Assembly: GCF_030464345.1 (NCBI RefSeq) | Contig: NZ_VCYH01000001.1 | Span: 372,001 to 436,000 of the forward strand | DNA: 64,000 nucleotides | Direction of reading: 5' to 3' | DNA from: Methanoculleus frigidifontis | Lineage (GTDB): Archaea; Halobacteriota; Methanomicrobia; Methanomicrobiales; Methanoculleaceae | Shown here: piece after piece, positions 50,935 to 61,500 of the stretch | Layout: each line of letters begins with the position of its first letter | Position numbering within the stretch: position 1 is the stretch's first letter | Position numbers and translations under genes: made by a program | The notes under the pieces: model-generated | Seen by the model: only the letters and a program-made list of their open reading frames with translations | Told to the model about the DNA's origin: nothing | Database searches by the model: none

Positions 50935-52926
50935 TCAGGCCGGGGATGACGGGCGGAAGAGGGGGAGGATCGCCTCCATGCTGCAACCGGAGGCGAGCAT
51001 GACGAGCAGATCCCCCTCGCCGATGGGGACGTCGCCGCCGGGAACGGCGACGGTGTCGCTCTCCCTCCGGATGGCGAGGACGGTCACCCCGTAGCTCCTC
51101 CGCAGGTCGAGGTCGGCAAGGGTCTTACCGGCAGCCCCTGAACCGGGGGCGACCCGGACGGTCTGGATGGCAAGGTCGGGGGCGCAGAGCCTGAGATCTT
51201 CGAGCGACCGCTCGAAATCAGACGGGCGGCGGAGCATCTGGTATCCGCTGCTCCGGAGCTCCGCGATGAGCCGCTCGATCTCGTCGTGCGGGATGAAGTA
51301 CTTGCCGAGCACCCGGGTGAATATCTCGATGGAGGACTCGTATTCTTCGCTGATCACCTCGTCGGCGCCGAGATCGATCAGCGGCGAGACCTCTGCCATA
51401 TACCGCGTCCTGGCGATGACGTAGATAGAGGGATTGAGCGCCCGCGCCGCCCGGATCACCCTGCCGATCGATGAACGATCCGAGATGACGACGACCAGGA
51501 CACGTGCATTCTCGATATCGGCGTGCTCCAGCACCTCGCGGCGGGTGGCGTCGCCGTAGAGGATATCCACCTTCCGCCCCCGCTCCGCCTTCACCGTTGA
51601 GGGGTTGCTCTCGATGACGGTGTAGCGGATCCCGGCGACCTTCGCCGCCCGGGCGACGCTCCTGCCGGTCAGCCCGAAGCCCACGACGATCAGGTGATCG
51701 GAACGCCGCTCCCTTTCTGCGGCGGCCTCGACGCCCCGGGTGCGCAGCGCTGCGGGAGCCCGCTCGTGCAGAATGTCGGCAACCCGGGGTGCAGCGCCGA
51801 TCAGGAAGGGGGTCGCGGTCATGGTAATGATCGCCGACGCCAGGAAGACCTGGTACATGTGGCCCTCGATGACGCCGAGGGAAAGCCCGGTCTCGGCAAG
51901 GATGAACGAGAACTCTCCGATCTGGCTGAGCGCCAGGCCGACCGCGACGACCGCCCGCAGGGGAAGGCCGAGGACGACTGCCGAGAGCGAGCAGGCCAGC
52001 GCCTTGATGATGAAGATCGCCGCGACGACCAGCAGGATCTCCAGGGGGTGCGCGAGGAGCTGCACGGTATTGAGGAGCATCCCGATGGAGACGAAGAAGA
52101 GCCCGGTCAGGACGTCGCGGAAGGGCAGGATGCTGCTGAGCGCCTCGATGTTGTACTCCGATTCGCCGATGATGAGGCCGGCAAAGAACGCACCGAGCGC
52201 GAGTGAGAGCCCGGCGCTCGCGGTCAGCCACGCGATTGAGAATACGGTCGCCGCGACGGCGAAGAGGAAGAGTTCCCTGCTCGCCCTGCGGGCTGCGTGG
52301 AAGAGGACGCGCGGGACGAACCAGCGGCCGCCGACGAAGATCACGGCGAGGATGAGCATGTCGTAGACCGCCATGCTCACCAGCGTCCCCGTATCGGCCG
52401 AGGCTGCTGCCCCCCCAGCCAGGAACGGGGTTACGAGCATCATCGGGATGATGATGAGGTCCTGAAAGATCAGGATCCCGAGCACCGCTCTTCCCGGGAG
52501 GCTCTCGATCTCGCCCCGCTCCTGGAAGACCTTCATGACAATGGCGGTACTCGAGAGCGAGACGAGGAACCCGAGGAAGACGGATTCTCCCCATGGGAGG
52601 CCGAGTACGAGCGAGGAGGCAGCGACGACGACGATGGTGACCGCGACCTGGAGGGCTCCGCCGACCAGAACCGTCCGCCGGGCCTCGAGGAGTTTTTCAA
52701 AGGAGAACTCAAGTCCGATGGTGAAGAGCAGGAGGATGATGCCGCCTTCGGCCAGTATCTGCACCAGTTCGATATCCCGGATCAGCCCGAGGCCGAAGGG
52801 CCCCGCGACCATGCCGATCAGCAGGAACCCGACGATGCTCGGGATATTGAACCGCTGGCAGAGGAGCAGCACCGTGACCGAGACGATGAGAATGGCGGTG
52901 ACGAGGGTGAGAATATCGAATACCAT
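50935..52926 (-). CDS. Kef-type CPA2 cation/proton antiporter with RCK domain
   Basis: This 663-residue protein has about twelve helices (start VFDILTLVTAILIVSVTVLL; SIVGFLLIGMVAGPFGLGLI; FLVSLSSTAIVMKVFQERGE), a TrkA_N (RCK) NAD-binding domain (SDHLIVVGFGLTGRSVARAA) and a TrkA_C end (VPGGDVPIGEGDLLVMLASG). Such proteins exchange K or Na for protons under nucleotide control. It converges with msvR 13 bases away. Its start is 186 bases from nadE, divergent, with TATA-like TTCTATATAG at 53013-53022. Confidence 0.93.
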   Translation of the reverse strand: MVFDILTLVTAILIVSVTVLLLCQRFNIPSIVGFLLIGMVAGPFGLGLIRDIELVQILAEGGIILLLFTIGLEFSFEKLLEARRTVLVGGALQVAVTIVVVAASSLVLGLPWGESVFLGFLVSLSSTAIVMKVFQERGEIESLPGRAVLGILIFQDLIIIPMMLVTPFLAGGAAASADTGTLVSMAVYDMLILAVIFVGGRWFVPRVLFHAARRASRELFLFAVAATVFSIAWLTASAGLSLALGAFFAGLIIGESEYNIEALSSILPFRDVLTGLFFVSIGMLLNTVQLLAHPLEILLVVAAIFIIKALACSLSAVVLGLPLRAVVAVGLALSQIGEFSFILAETGLSLGVIEGHMYQVFLASAIITMTATPFLIGAAPRVADILHERAPAALRTRGVEAAAERERRSDHLIVVGFGLTGRSVARAAKVAGIRYTVIESNPSTVKAERGRKVDILYGDATRREVLEHADIENARVLVVVISDRSSIGRVIRAARALNPSIYVIARTRYMAEVSPLIDLGADEVISEEYESSIEIFTRVLGKYFIPHDEIERLIAELRSSGYQMLRRPSDFERSLEDLRLCAPDLAIQTVRVAPGSGAAGKTLADLDLRRSYGVTVLAIRRESDTVAVPGGDVPIGEGDLLVMLASGCSMEAILPLFRPSSPA

Positions 52927-53112
52927 GGGTTGTTATGCTCCGGGAGTCGGGCTCATCCGGTCCGGCCGGCCGGAAAGCTGTCATTTCGCGTATGATATCG
53001 GCGTGGTTTCTATATAGACGTATCACCCTGCGCCGCTCCGCGGGCGCGGCAGGATGCAAAGGCATATGCGGTTTTATCGACAGAACAGTACGGGAGACGC
53101 GGGGCTACCTCG

Positions 53113-54756
53113 ATGAGACTTGCACTCCTCCAGCTGAATACGACCGTGGCCGACCTCGACGGCAACGCAGCAAAGATCGCCGCCGCCGTCCGGAGCGCTG
53201 CCGTCAACGCTCCCGATCTCATCGTCACCCCTGAGCTCGCCCTCGCCGGCTATCCTCCCCGCGATCTGCTTCTGATGAACCTGTTCGTCGGCCGGTGTCG
53301 CGAGGTGCTCGACGGCCTTGCCCGGGATCTCGCGGGGGCTCCGCCGGTCCTGGTCGGCTTTCCGGAGCGAAACCCCGAATCCGCCGGCCGACCGCTCTAC
53401 AACGCCGCCGCCCTTCTCCACGGCGGCCGTGTGGTGCAGACCTTTCGAAAGACGCTGCTTCCGACCTACGACGTCTTCGACGAAGACCGCTACTTCGAGC
53501 CCGCCGCGGGGGACGCGCAGGTTCTCCACCTCGGCGGGCATAGCATCGGGATCTCGATCTGCGAGGATATCTGGAACGACCGCGACTTCTGGAGCAGGCG
53601 GCGCTACCGGATCGATCCTATCGCCGAGCTTGTCAGGGCCGGGGCGGAGGTGATCGTCAACATCTCGGCCTCGCCCTTTACGGCCGGCAAACAGGCGCTC
53701 CGGGAGCGGATGCTCGGGGAGATGGCGCGGAAGTACGGTGCCCCGCTCGCCTACGTCAACCAGGTCGGGGGGAACGACGATCTGGTCTTCGCCGGCAGGA
53801 GTTCGGTCTTCGACGCGGCCGGGACGCTGATCGCCCGGGGAGCGGGGTTCACCGAAGATCTGGTCTGTGTCGACCTCGACCGCCCGGGGAGCGCGAGCGT
53901 CGCGGCCGACGACTTTATCCCTGAGTCCGAGATCTGGCGGGCGCTGGTGCTCGGCACCCGCGACTACGTCCGGAAGACCGGTTTCTCCTCGGTCCTGCTC
54001 GGCCTCTCGGGCGGTATCGACTCGGCGGTGGTGGCCGCGGTCGCCGCCGAAGCGGTGGGAGCGGAACGTGTCCTCGGCGTCCTGATGCCCTCGCCCTACT
54101 CGAGCGCCGGGAGCGTCAATGATGCGCAGATCCTCGCCGGAAACCTCGGGATCCGCACCATCGTCCTTCCGATCCGGGGAGCCATGGACGCTTTCGACGA
54201 TATCCTGCAGGAGGTCTTCGCCGGCCTCTCCCCTGACATCACCGAGGAGAATATGCAGGCACGCATCCGGGCGGTCATCCTGATGGCGCTCTCCAACAAG
54301 CTTGGCTCCCTGCTCCTCTCGACCGGGAACAAGTCCGAACTCTCGGTCGGCTACTCGACCATCTACGGCGATATGGCGGGAGGGCTTGCGGTGATCGCCG
54401 ACGTGCCGAAGGGGATGGTCTACCGGCTCGCCCGGTGGCTGAACCGGAATGGTGTGGTTATCCCGGAGGAGATCATCACAAAACCGCCGTCTGCGGAGCT
54501 CCGGCCGGACCAGACCGACCAGGACACCCTCCCGCCCTACGAGGTCCTCGACGCCATACTCTACCGCCACATCGACCTTCACGAGTCTGCCGCCGAGATC
54601 GTCGCGGCCGGGTTTCCGGCAGGGGAGGTCGAGCGGGTGCTCCGGATGGTCCGGAACGCCGAGTTCAAGCGGAAGCAGGCGCCGCCTGGGCTCAAGGTGA
54701 CTGACCGTGCGTTCGGGACCGGATGGGGGATGCCGATCGCCCGGGGCGAGTGGTGA
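53113..54756 (+). CDS. nadE: Glutamine-dependent NAD+ synthetase
   Basis: This 547-residue fusion has an N-terminal nitrilase-type glutaminase (Glu in LIVTPELALAGYPPRDLLLM, Lys in TFRKTLLPTYDVFDEDRYFE, Cys in GISICEDIWNDRDFW) and a C-terminal NAD synthetase with the ATP loop LLGLSGGIDSAVVAAVAAEA and the NaAD site LSTGNKSELSVGYSTIYGDM. It makes NAD from deamido-NAD with ammonia from glutamine. Length and all motifs are complete. The ATG at 53113 begins at the usual first strand of the nitrilase part (MRLALLQLNTTVADLDGNAA). Confidence 0.95.
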   Translation: MRLALLQLNTTVADLDGNAAKIAAAVRSAAVNAPDLIVTPELALAGYPPRDLLLMNLFVGRCREVLDGLARDLAGAPPVLVGFPERNPESAGRPLYNAAALLHGGRVVQTFRKTLLPTYDVFDEDRYFEPAAGDAQVLHLGGHSIGISICEDIWNDRDFWSRRRYRIDPIAELVRAGAEVIVNISASPFTAGKQALRERMLGEMARKYGAPLAYVNQVGGNDDLVFAGRSSVFDAAGTLIARGAGFTEDLVCVDLDRPGSASVAADDFIPESEIWRALVLGTRDYVRKTGFSSVLLGLSGGIDSAVVAAVAAEAVGAERVLGVLMPSPYSSAGSVNDAQILAGNLGIRTIVLPIRGAMDAFDDILQEVFAGLSPDITEENMQARIRAVILMALSNKLGSLLLSTGNKSELSVGYSTIYGDMAGGLAVIADVPKGMVYRLARWLNRNGVVIPEEIITKPPSAELRPDQTDQDTLPPYEVLDAILYRHIDLHESAAEIVAAGFPAGEVERVLRMVRNAEFKRKQAPPGLKVTDRAFGTGWGMPIARGEW

Positions 54757-54799
54757 CGTTGGGGGAAACTGTTTTGTCCCGCCTGCACCCCCAGAGCGT

Positions 54800-55114
54800 A
54801 TGCCTGACCCTGCCGTTCCCGAAGCCGTCTGGCTCTTCATCGCCCTGGGCTCTCTGCTCCTCCTGCTCCTCGGGCTGCTCGTCTGGAAGGACGCGGAGAA
54901 GCGGGGGATGCGCGGGTTCTACTGGTTCGTCCCGGTCGCCCTGCCGATGGTCGGCTTTCTCTTCCTCTTTCTCTACCTCGTCGTCCGGCAGACCGATCGC
55001 CGCGGCGGGGCGGAATCGGAGGAGGAGGCACGTTGCATGATCGAGCGCTGGCATGCCGAGGGCGAGATATCGGACGAGGAGTACCGGGCGATGCAGGAGG
55101 AGCTCGAGCGGTGA
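54800..55114 (+). CDS. Small membrane protein with SHOCT-like end
   Basis: This 104-residue protein has two helices (VWLFIALGSLLLLLLGLLVW and YWFVPVALPMVGFLFLFLYL) and a C-terminal cytoplasmic SHOCT-like motif (CMIERWHAEGEISDEEYRAM), a short oligomerisation module. The ATG at 54800 is chosen since it starts just before the first helix. Its stop overlaps the next gene in a GTGA arrangement, so both are translated together. The role is unknown. Confidence 0.75.
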   Translation: MPDPAVPEAVWLFIALGSLLLLLLGLLVWKDAEKRGMRGFYWFVPVALPMVGFLFLFLYLVVRQTDRRGGAESEEEARCMIERWHAEGEISDEEYRAMQEELER

Positions 55115-55686
55115 AGGGCATCGTCGACCGCTTTCACCGGTATGCGGACGATTACGACCGCTGGTTCGACGACCACCCGGAGGCCTACCGGCAGGAGCTC
55201 GCCCTCGTCGCCGCCGGCACCGGAACCTTCCGCCGCGGGGTCGAGATCGGCGTCGGGACAGGCCGGTTCGCCGCTCCGCTCGGGCTTTGCTGCGGTATCG
55301 AGCCGGCTGCAGGAATGGCGCGGCTCGCCCGGGAGCGCGGTATCGCGGTGATTCTGGGTTCTGCCGAATCTCTCCCGCTCTGCGACGGGGCGTTCGACCT
55401 CGCCCTGATGGTCACGGTGATCTGCTACCTCCCTAATCCGGCGCAGGCGCTCGCCGAGGCGCACCGCATCCTCGCGCCCGGCGGCCGCCTCGTGCTGGCG
55501 TTCATCGAGCGGGACGGCGCCATTGCGAAAAAGTATCTCTGCGACGGTGAAAAGTCGCGGTTCCTCTCCCACGCCCGGTTCTTCTCCCGGGGCGAGGTCG
55601 AGGCGCTGATTGCCGGGGCAGGACTTTCGTCCACGCGGTTTACGAACGCCGCAAACGGGTTCGCCGTCACCGTCTGCACGCGGTAG
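55111..55686 (+). CDS. Class I SAM-dependent methyltransferase
   Basis: This 191-residue protein starts with GTG at 55111 (VKGIVDRFHRYADDYDRWFD), overlapping the previous stop by four bases. It has the SAM loop RGVEIGVGTGRFAAPLG, EPAAGMARLARERGI, GSAESLPLCDGAFDLALMVT and HRILAPGGRLVLAFIERDG, as in UbiE/COQ5-like methyltransferases. Substrate is unknown. The end of the domain (FFSRGEVEALIAGAGLSSTR) fits the small-molecule branch. Confidence 0.85.
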   Translation: MKGIVDRFHRYADDYDRWFDDHPEAYRQELALVAAGTGTFRRGVEIGVGTGRFAAPLGLCCGIEPAAGMARLARERGIAVILGSAESLPLCDGAFDLALMVTVICYLPNPAQALAEAHRILAPGGRLVLAFIERDGAIAKKYLCDGEKSRFLSHARFFSRGEVEALIAGAGLSSTRFTNAANGFAVTVCTR

Positions 55687-55700
55687 CGGCCTGGATGGGT

Positions 55701-55883
55701 TCACTCCTTTTTGCGGTAGATGTTCAGCCCGATCTTGATCTCCTCGTGTTCGGGGACCGAGATGTTCCCTTCGGTCGATGCAATGGTGATCGATTTTCCG
55801 CTCTTCGAGACTCCGAATTCCTTCGCCAGGTCGACTCTGATCGTCAGGACGGTTCCGTCGACCGACATCTCGATATTCTTCAT
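55701..55883 (-). CDS. Small conserved archaeal protein
   Basis: This 60-residue protein starts MKNIEMSVDGTVLTIRVDLA and ends GNISVPEHEEIKIGLNIYRK. It looks like a compact beta-rich domain found as a stand-alone small protein in many methanogens, without known function. The ATG at 55883 is chosen; the frame is open further upstream without protein-like sequence. It converges with the methyltransferase gene. The 193 bases up to the next gene upstream hold nothing I can name. Confidence 0.65.
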   Translation of the reverse strand: MKNIEMSVDGTVLTIRVDLAKEFGVSKSGKSITIASTEGNISVPEHEEIKIGLNIYRKKE

Positions 55884-56076
55884 ACCCACTGCAGGGATTT
55901 CATCCGGGATATGCCCATCGATCCCGCGCCGGCGTGAAGGGGAGACGCTTCCCGGTCGTCGCTGCCGCACGGTCGGAGGACATAGCCGCCGGGCTGGTGA
56001 CATATGCACAGAAAAGAGCCCGAAAGAGAGGGGCAGTGAGGTGGGTCGGCGGCTCACTGTCCCGTGAAGAATGAGA

Positions 56077-56703
56077 TCAGGCTGGTTCTACAATGACGAG
56101 ATTATCGAAAGCTGTCGTTGTGAAACTGCCAGAGAGCGATTCGGTTCCCAGTGCTATCTTGCCTGTGCTGAAGCTCGAATCCTGAACCGTTTCCAGGCGC
56201 CAGTCATTGACGAAGAGGGTCATCTCATCACCGATGCTTTCGATCCTGACGGTATTGGTGGCATCGCGGCCCTGAACGATGTACTCGGACTCTGTCGGTT
56301 CAACGAGGGACTCGACCTCTCCACTCTCAATTTTCCGTATCTGGTACCACCCGTCGGCGCTGATTGAAAAGACATAGAACCCCTGTTCCTGGACACGCGT
56401 GAATATGTGGTACCAGTTGTCAGCATTCCCTTCAACTAGTTCTATCTCGACTGCAAGAATGAAATCGCTGAACTCCTTGTTCAGGATGGTATAGGTGAAG
56501 TTTTCATCTGTATAATCCATCAACTGAAGCGCCCCGCCTTCATACGCTATCTCGCCGTACGCCGGGTCGACATTCTCCGGATTCATCCAGGGATCCTTCC
56601 ACTCGTCCATGTCGTCTTCAAAGAGCACATCCTGGGCGGCCGCGCTCGAAACAATGACCGTGGCAAACACGATCAGGCCAATCAGAAATGCAGTAGTCTT
56701 CAT
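56077..56703 (-). CDS. Secreted concanavalin-like beta-sandwich protein
   Basis: This 208-residue protein has a signal peptide (FLIGLIVFATVIVSSAAAQ) and a beta-sandwich pattern: DMDEWKDPWMNPENVDPAYG, FILAVEIELVEGNADNWYHI, RVQEQGFYVFSISADGWYQI, NTVRIESIGDEMTLFVNDWR and GKIALGTESLSGSFTTTAFD. This order matches LamG or 3-keto-disaccharide hydrolase-like (DUF1080) domains, which bind or process carbohydrates outside the cell. A TATA-like GAATATATCG lies 27 bases before the ATG, which suggests a short leader or none; GGGAG is also near. The ligand is unknown. Confidence 0.72.
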   Translation of the reverse strand: MKTTAFLIGLIVFATVIVSSAAAQDVLFEDDMDEWKDPWMNPENVDPAYGEIAYEGGALQLMDYTDENFTYTILNKEFSDFILAVEIELVEGNADNWYHIFTRVQEQGFYVFSISADGWYQIRKIESGEVESLVEPTESEYIVQGRDATNTVRIESIGDEMTLFVNDWRLETVQDSSFSTGKIALGTESLSGSFTTTAFDNLVIVEPA

Positions 56704-56924
56704 ACGCTCCCACGCCCGGGACGATATATTCCATTGGTTATATATCTTCCTTAAAATAAATCAGACAGCTCTCCGGAGGCACTTTGACCGTTCCGTGAAT
56801 CTCATTGCAGATAAACAAGAATGTGTTTATCTGTCTCATCCGCGAAAATATGACAAATACTATTGGTATGCCAATGACATGCCGGCCGCGCAATAGCCCA
56901 ACCAGCCCCGGATCCTGTGACTCA
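56704..56924. other. Intergenic region before the RecQ pseudogene
   Basis: This AT-rich 221-base stretch holds the promoter of the secreted protein (minus strand TATA-like sequences at about 56726-56750) and TATA-like ACAAATACTATTGG near 56852 for the plus strand. I see no gene in it. Confidence 0.35.
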
Positions 56925-58487
56925 ATGACTTCAAAATACGACATTCTTGAGCGCTACTTCGGCTACACGACGTTCCGGCCGCTGCAGAAGGAGATCATCG
57001 ATGCCGTCCTCGCAGGAAGAGACGTCTTTGCGGTCCTCGCGACCGGGGGTGGAAGATCGCTCTGCTACCAGCTCCCGGCCCTCCTCCTCGGCGGCCTTGC
57101 GGTCGTCGTCTCGCCGCTCATCTCGCTGATGAAGGACCAGGTCGATGCCCTTGCGGCGAACGGCATCCCCGCCGCGACGTTCAACAGCCCGATGACCTAC
57201 GCAGAACGCGTCGCCACCGAACGGGCAGTCACGAGCGGTGCTGCCGCAGTTTCTCTCCCTCCTCTCCCGGGCAGACCTCCGGCTCATCGCCGTCGACGAG
57301 GCGCATTGCATCTCGGTGTGAGGCCACAACTTCCGGCCCGAGTACCGCAGGCTCCGGCCGCTCCGGCAGCAGTTCCCGCGCGTTCCCGTCATTGCCCTTA
57401 CGGCGACCGCCATCCCGACCGTCCAGGACGACATCGTCCGGCAGGTCGGCCTCAAAAGCCCCGCCGGGTTCTTCGGGAGCTTCAACCGGGAAAACCTCCA
57501 CTACCGCGTCCTCCCGAAGACGAACGTCTTCCGGGTGCTGCTGAAGTACCTTGCAGAGCACCGCGACGCGTCCGGGATCGTCTGCTGCCTCTCGCAGAAG
57601 TCGACGGAGGAACTCGCCGAAAAACTGCAGGCAAAGGGCTCCCGGGCAGGGAGGGACGGTGAGGCGGCCGACTGCATCCTCTTCTCCTCCCGGGGAGACT
57701 GCCGGACGATCAGGTACCTCATCGAGCGGGAGAACACGGACGCCGGACAGAAGGAGATCGCCTACCGCAAGATAGGCCGTATGCTCGACTACTGCGAGAC
57801 GACCGGATGCCGCAGGAAGTTCCTGCTCCGCTACTTCGGCGAGGTCTATCCCGGGGAGCGGTGCGGCGGCTGAGAGACGCCAGCGATGAGCTTCGACGGC
57901 ATCGGGGCGGCGCGGACGATCCTCTCCTGCGTCCGGCAGACCGGCGAGCGGTTCGGGGCATCCTACATCGCCGACGTGATCTGCGGCTCGAAGAGCGCAC
58001 GCATCCGCGAGAACGGTCACGACGCCATTCCGGCGTACGGTTCCGGGACCGGCTACACCCGCGACCAGTGGCTCCGGTTCCTGCAGGAGATGGTGCGGAC
58101 GGGCGTCGTCACCTCCACCGGTGGCCGGTATCCCGGCCTCACCCTGAACGAAACGAGTGAGGGGTGCTCCGCGGCGAGCACCCGGTACCGCTGGCAAAGC
58201 CGAAGGAGGAGGGGCTCGTCCCGGCCGAAGGCGCGGAGGCGTACGATGCCGAGCTCTTCTTCAGGCTCCGCCAGCTCAGAAAGATGCTCGCCGACCTCGA
58301 GCATGTCCCGCCGTTCATCGTCTTCCAGGACCTGAGCCTCCGGGAGATGGCGGCACGCTGCCCCCGCACGGATGCGGAGCTCCTGAAAGTTTACGGCGTC
58401 TCCGAAAGGAAATTTGCGCGCTACGGGCAGAAGTTCATCCGGACGATCGAGAAGCACTGCGCCGGACAGGAGACCTGCCGAGAATAA
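56925..58487 (+). pseudogene. RecQ helicase, multiply disrupted
   Basis: The remains of an ATP-dependent DNA helicase are clear: YFGYTTFRPLQKEIIDAVLA, motif I TGGGRSLCYQLP (Lys changed to Arg), VVVSPLISLMKDQVDALAAN, motif II VDEAHCIS and ALTATAIPTVQDDIVRQVGL. About 57235 a deletion removes the YVxPE region and shifts frame. At 57325 the conserved Trp of SEWGH is TGA. Near 57645 a deletion joins LQAKGS to RAGRDG and removes motifs IV-VI. A stop at 57871 cuts the zinc segment, and the HRDC domain (LRQLRKMLADLEHVPPFIVF) is in another frame up to 58487. An active protein is impossible. Confidence 0.9.
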
Positions 58488-58532
58488 GGCACGGCTGTGC
58501 TGTGTATCGCCGCATGGCAACGTTGATATTTC

Positions 58533-61500
58533 TCACACGAGTTCATGCCGGCGGAGGAACTCCCGGATCTCCCGTGATTCGATCCATCCCTGGTCGAGCT
58601 GTTTGACGATCTCGTTGATCCGCCTGACCTGACTGCGGATGATCTCTATCTCCTTCCTTCCGTTGCTTTCCAGGTCGACAATGCCGAGGATCACCTGGAG
58701 GGGCTGGCGGACATGATCTCCCAGGATAGCAAACTGTTCGATGTTCTGCTCGATCTGCGCGTATGCCTTCTGCCGCAGGTTCTCTTCGTGCACCCGGTCG
58801 GTGATATCCGAGATCAGCGTGATATATCCGTCCGGGCGGCTCTCGCCGGCCCGGCGTATTCCGGTGACGAGAACGTCCAGGTACCGCCGCCCGGACTGCG
58901 ATGTCCGGTAGAGGCCGCGGGCTGTGACCAGATCGAAGTCGAACTCTGCCGTATAGTGCACCGCCTCCCCCTGCTTCAGCCTGGAGCGTTCTTCTTCGGG
59001 AATGTTCGGGTCGGCAAAGAGGTTGGCTCCCTTGACGTCGCCTTTGTCCGGAACCCCGAAGATCCGCAGCGCGGCAGGGTTGATGTCGATCAGGCGTCCG
59101 TCGGCATTGTAGTAGCCGATGCCGATTGGAGACTCCTCGAAGATACTCCGAAAGCGCACTTCGCTCTCCTGCAGCGCCGCTTCCATCGCCTTCCGCCCGG
59201 TGATGTCCTCCACGACGCTGATGGCGCTCAGAGGTGTCCCTTCCGGACTCCTGAGATAGGTGACGGTTTTTCGCCCCCAGATGATCCGGCCGTCCCGGGT
59301 GATGTAGCGCTTCTCCAGTTTCTCGCGCCCTCCTCCTCCCTCCGCCATCCTCTCGTAGAGTGCGAGGGTCGCCGGCAGATCCTCCGGGTACGTAATCTCG
59401 CGGATGTTCATGCCGGCGAGCTCGTCTTCACGGTATCCCAGCATCTGCTGGAAGGCCGGGTTGCTCCTGAGGATCACGCCGTCCTGGCTGACGAGCAGGA
59501 TGCCGACCCCCGACTCTTCAAAGATGCGCCGGAACCGCTCCTCGCTCTCGCGGAGTTCCTGCTCCACCTGCTTCTGCTCCGTAATGTCGTAGATCGCACC
59601 CTGCACGTGAATCGGGGTTCCGGCACCATCGGTGACGTTCTGGATCATCTCCCGGATCCAGCGGACGTCTCCGTCCTTTCTGACGATCCGATACTCCCGC
59701 TCGGTCGCATAGCCGGGGACGCTGCGCAGTTTCTCTGAGGTCTCGGCGAGGCTTGGGGAGTCGTCGGGGTGGATCATCCGGTACCAGCGCCCGGGATCGC
59801 TGAAGAGCTCCTCCTCCGTATAACCGGTGATGGCCTCCGCCGCTCCGTAGCAGAAGACGGGGGAAAAGTCCAGGTTTGCCCGGAACGCAATCCCCTGGAA
59901 GTTCTGCAGAAAGAGACGATAACGTTCCTCGCTCTCCCGGAGCGCTTCTTCCATCGCTTTCCGTTCGGTGATGTCCCGTGCAGCCGCAAAGACGCCGGCA
60001 ACGTTCCCCTCTCCGTCGCGGTAGACGGTGGCGTTATAGAGCACCGGCATCGTATGCCCGTCGCGGTGCCGGATCTCCAGCGGGTAGTCCCGCACCTGCC
60101 CTTCCGCAAAGACCCTCCGGTAGCCTGCCCGCGCCTCTGCGGGATCGGTGAAATAATCGGAGAAGTCGGTTCCGATCAGTTCGTCGCGGGCGTAGCCGGT
60201 CGCCTGCTCGCTGGCGGTATTGACGTCGGTGATCCTGCCGTCGGGACCGATGGCGACGAGCGGGTCGGGGTTGGCCTCGATGAGGCTCCGGTTGTAGGCG
60301 CCTGCGGCCCGGAGCGCCTCTTCCGCCTGTTTCTGCTCGGTGATGTCCTGCGCGAACTCAATGAGGCCGACCAGTTCCCCCTCTTCGTCGAGCACCGGAT
60401 ACCCCCGGAGGAAGAAGACTCTCCCGTCGGGTGTCGTGATCTCCGTTTCATGGGGCGTTTTTGTCTCCCGGGCAAGGACTACCGGGCATCCTTCGCAGAC
60501 TTCTCTGCGGTTGTGCCAGATCTCGTAGCAGAGGTGCCCGACCACGTCTTCGGGCTCCCTGCCGATGACTGCAACAGCGGCGCGGTTGACCCACAGCACC
60601 CGGAGATCCGTGTCGTAGTAGGCGAACATCTCTGCCGTTGAGTTCAGGATCAGTGCCTTGTCCCGTTCCGCCTTTTGGAGCGCCTCTTCCGCCTGCTTCC
60701 GCTCGGTGATGTCCCGGGCGTTCACCACGATTCCCCGGATCTGCGGGTCGTCGAGGAGGTTTGTGATCATCGCCTCGATGACATGCGTGCCGCGCGGCCC
60801 GCTGAAGCTGACCTCAAGCGGCATGCTGCCGCCCGGCCTTTGCATCAGAGCCGACAGAACCTCCCGCGCCCGCGGCACCTCCTCAGGCTGCATCATCGCA
60901 AACGCACTTTTTCCGATAAGCGTCTCCGGCGGGAAACCGTCGATCCGTTCGATGGGCGGGCTCGCGAACCGGATCGTCATCCGGTCGTCCAGTACGAGGA
61001 TGAAGTCGGAGCTCTTCTCGATGAGGGCTCGGAACGTCTCTTCGCCTCGGCGCAGCGTCTCCTCGGCCCGGTTGCGCTGCAGAGCGATCGCTGCCAGGTT
61101 CTTGAAGGTGTCGACGGCCTCGAAGGGAACCGGTGTCCCCTCCCGGCGGGTGAGGATGACGGCGGTGCCGAAGATCTCTTCCTGCCAGGTGAACGGGACG
61201 CAGTACATCGCCCCGAGCCCACTGAACTCCTCGATCCTCCGGCAGACACCCGTCGGGATCTGCCACAGCGCCGCCGCCTCAAGCCCGCCTTCGATCTCCT
61301 CGATCTCGCCGCGAGCCATGATCTCTCTGATATTTTCGGGGAGGTTGAGCGTGATCCCGGTCAGGTTCCGGCCGAGGAGTGCGGCAATCTCCGGCAGGCA
61401 ATCGTCCATGCCGAAGAAGGCGCGAGGCGTCAGCGTCCCGGCCGGGATGTCGGCTTCGCTCACGATGACGATCGCCTCGGGCACGATCTCGTGGAGATAC

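Noticed and set aside
57318-57330. In-frame TGA in the RecQ gene as a recoded codon (selenocysteine or similar)
   Set aside because: The family residue is Trp, no recoding element is evident, and the same gene has deletions and frameshifts, so it is a nonsense mutation.
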